This document shows, piece after piece, positions 63,907-64,000 of a stretch of DNA of 64,000 nucleotides; position 1 is the first letter of the stretch; the number at the start of each line of letters is the position of its first letter. The notes beneath the pieces were generated by a model. That model was not told the origin of the DNA. It did no database searches and saw only the letters and a list, made by a program, of their open reading frames with translations. The stretch comes from DATAAP01 sp041690495 (GTDB lineage Bacteria; Pseudomonadota; Alphaproteobacteria; CACIAM-22H2), in NCBI GenBank assembly GCA_041690495.1, contig JAWLHE010000008.1:235460-299459 (forward strand), read 5' to 3'. Position numbers and translations under genes: made by a program.

Positions 63907-64000
63907 TGTCGTTGCCAAGGAGGTTGTTCAGGCGCGCGGCGGGGGCTGAGGCGGCGATGCCGGCATGAGGTCTGTGATGGTTGTACCAGTGCAGCCAATG
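63902..64000 (-). CDS. IS481-family transposase, C-terminal fragment (cut by window edge)
   Basis: 32 residues visible: HWLHWYNHHRPHAGIAASAP and ARLNNLLGNDS then a stop. WYNHHRPHAGI followed by P-x-RLNNLLGN is the end of the rve transposase of the IS481 family. The stop codon TAG is formed by the target sequence GCTAGC. The rest lies beyond the window. Confidence 0.85.
   Translation of the reverse strand, partial: HWLHWYNHHRPHAGIAASAPAARLNNLLGNDS
63907..64000. mobile_element. Right end of an IS481-family element inserted at GCTAGC
   Basis: The inverted-repeat end begins TGTCGTTGCCAAGG at 63907, directly after GCTAGC (63901-63906). IS481-group elements insert at NCTAGN and duplicate it. Only this end is in the window; the other end and its copy of GCTAGC should lie to the right. 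Confidence 0.75.

Overview
The window is GC-rich, almost fully coding DNA from a free-living alphaproteobacterium, most likely Hyphomicrobiales or Rhodospirillales. This is inferred from the gene families, the heat-shock (RpoH-type) promoter plus CIRCE in front of groESL, the PA2778/PA2779 pair, and the short palindromic repeats scattered between genes. I cannot name the genus. No rRNA, tRNA or CRISPR array is visible.

Layout. 1-11.6 kb: small-molecule catabolism. It holds an FAD-linked oxidase cut by the window edge, an exported hydratase homologue, a GntR regulator, a serine-glyoxylate-type aminotransferase, an MFS transporter, a sensor kinase, a thioesterase, a hydroxy/aminomuconate-semialdehyde-type dehydrogenase and a ThDP enzyme. 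12.7-23.6 kb: sugar-acid use, with an L-arabonate-type dehydratase, a class I aminotransferase, an isochorismatase-family protein and 2-dehydro-3-deoxygalactonokinase, then a LysR/cupin pair and a complete sugar-type ABC importer. 23.8-31.5 kb: envelope and stress genes (PA2779/PA2778 pair, groES-groEL, a small basic protein, a GIY-YIG-like protein, DUF4142, a ferritin-like protein, a sorbosone-dehydrogenase-like lipoprotein). 32.88-35.85 kb: a complete IS1595-family element carrying passenger genes. 36-44.3 kb: a RecA-like ATPase, an MBL hydrolase, D-erythronate dehydrogenase, a dead chemoreceptor fragment, an SDR, ManD and a TPR-methyltransferase. 44.4-49 kb: a GntR-headed hexuronate operon (uronate isomerase, fructuronate-reductase type, TauD-like oxygenase). 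49.1-57.5 kb: a conserved hypothetical gene, a TfoX C-terminal-domain protein, an RND pump with its adaptor, a cupin, altronate dehydratase and a LysE-type exporter. 57.6-64 kb: a universal stress protein, a P-type ATPase, an SDR, an FAH-family hydrolase, and at the right edge a response-regulator gene cut by an IS481-family element.

How the genes fit together. UxaC, the UxuB-like reductase, ManD and the altronate dehydratase give most steps from glucuronate and galacturonate to 2-keto-3-deoxygluconate. The arabonate dehydratase, DgoK, DenD, the SDRs and the FAH hydrolase indicate wider use of aldonic and tetronic acids, probably fed by the ABC importer. No KDG kinase or KDPG/KDPGal aldolase is in the window.

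The most unusual feature is the IS1595-family element. It has 27-bp inverted ends with two mismatches and a perfect 8-bp target duplication. Its transposase gene runs into a 267-aa unknown protein, a PIN-domain protein and a small basic protein in one apparent operon, and a 99-aa protein is encoded on the other strand. This is a candidate mobile toxin or defence cargo. Other items of note are a long hairpin inside the ABC operon, palindromic repeats that have entered a coding region, an IS481-type insertion at GCTAGC whose target supplies the transposase stop codon, and several gene remnants.
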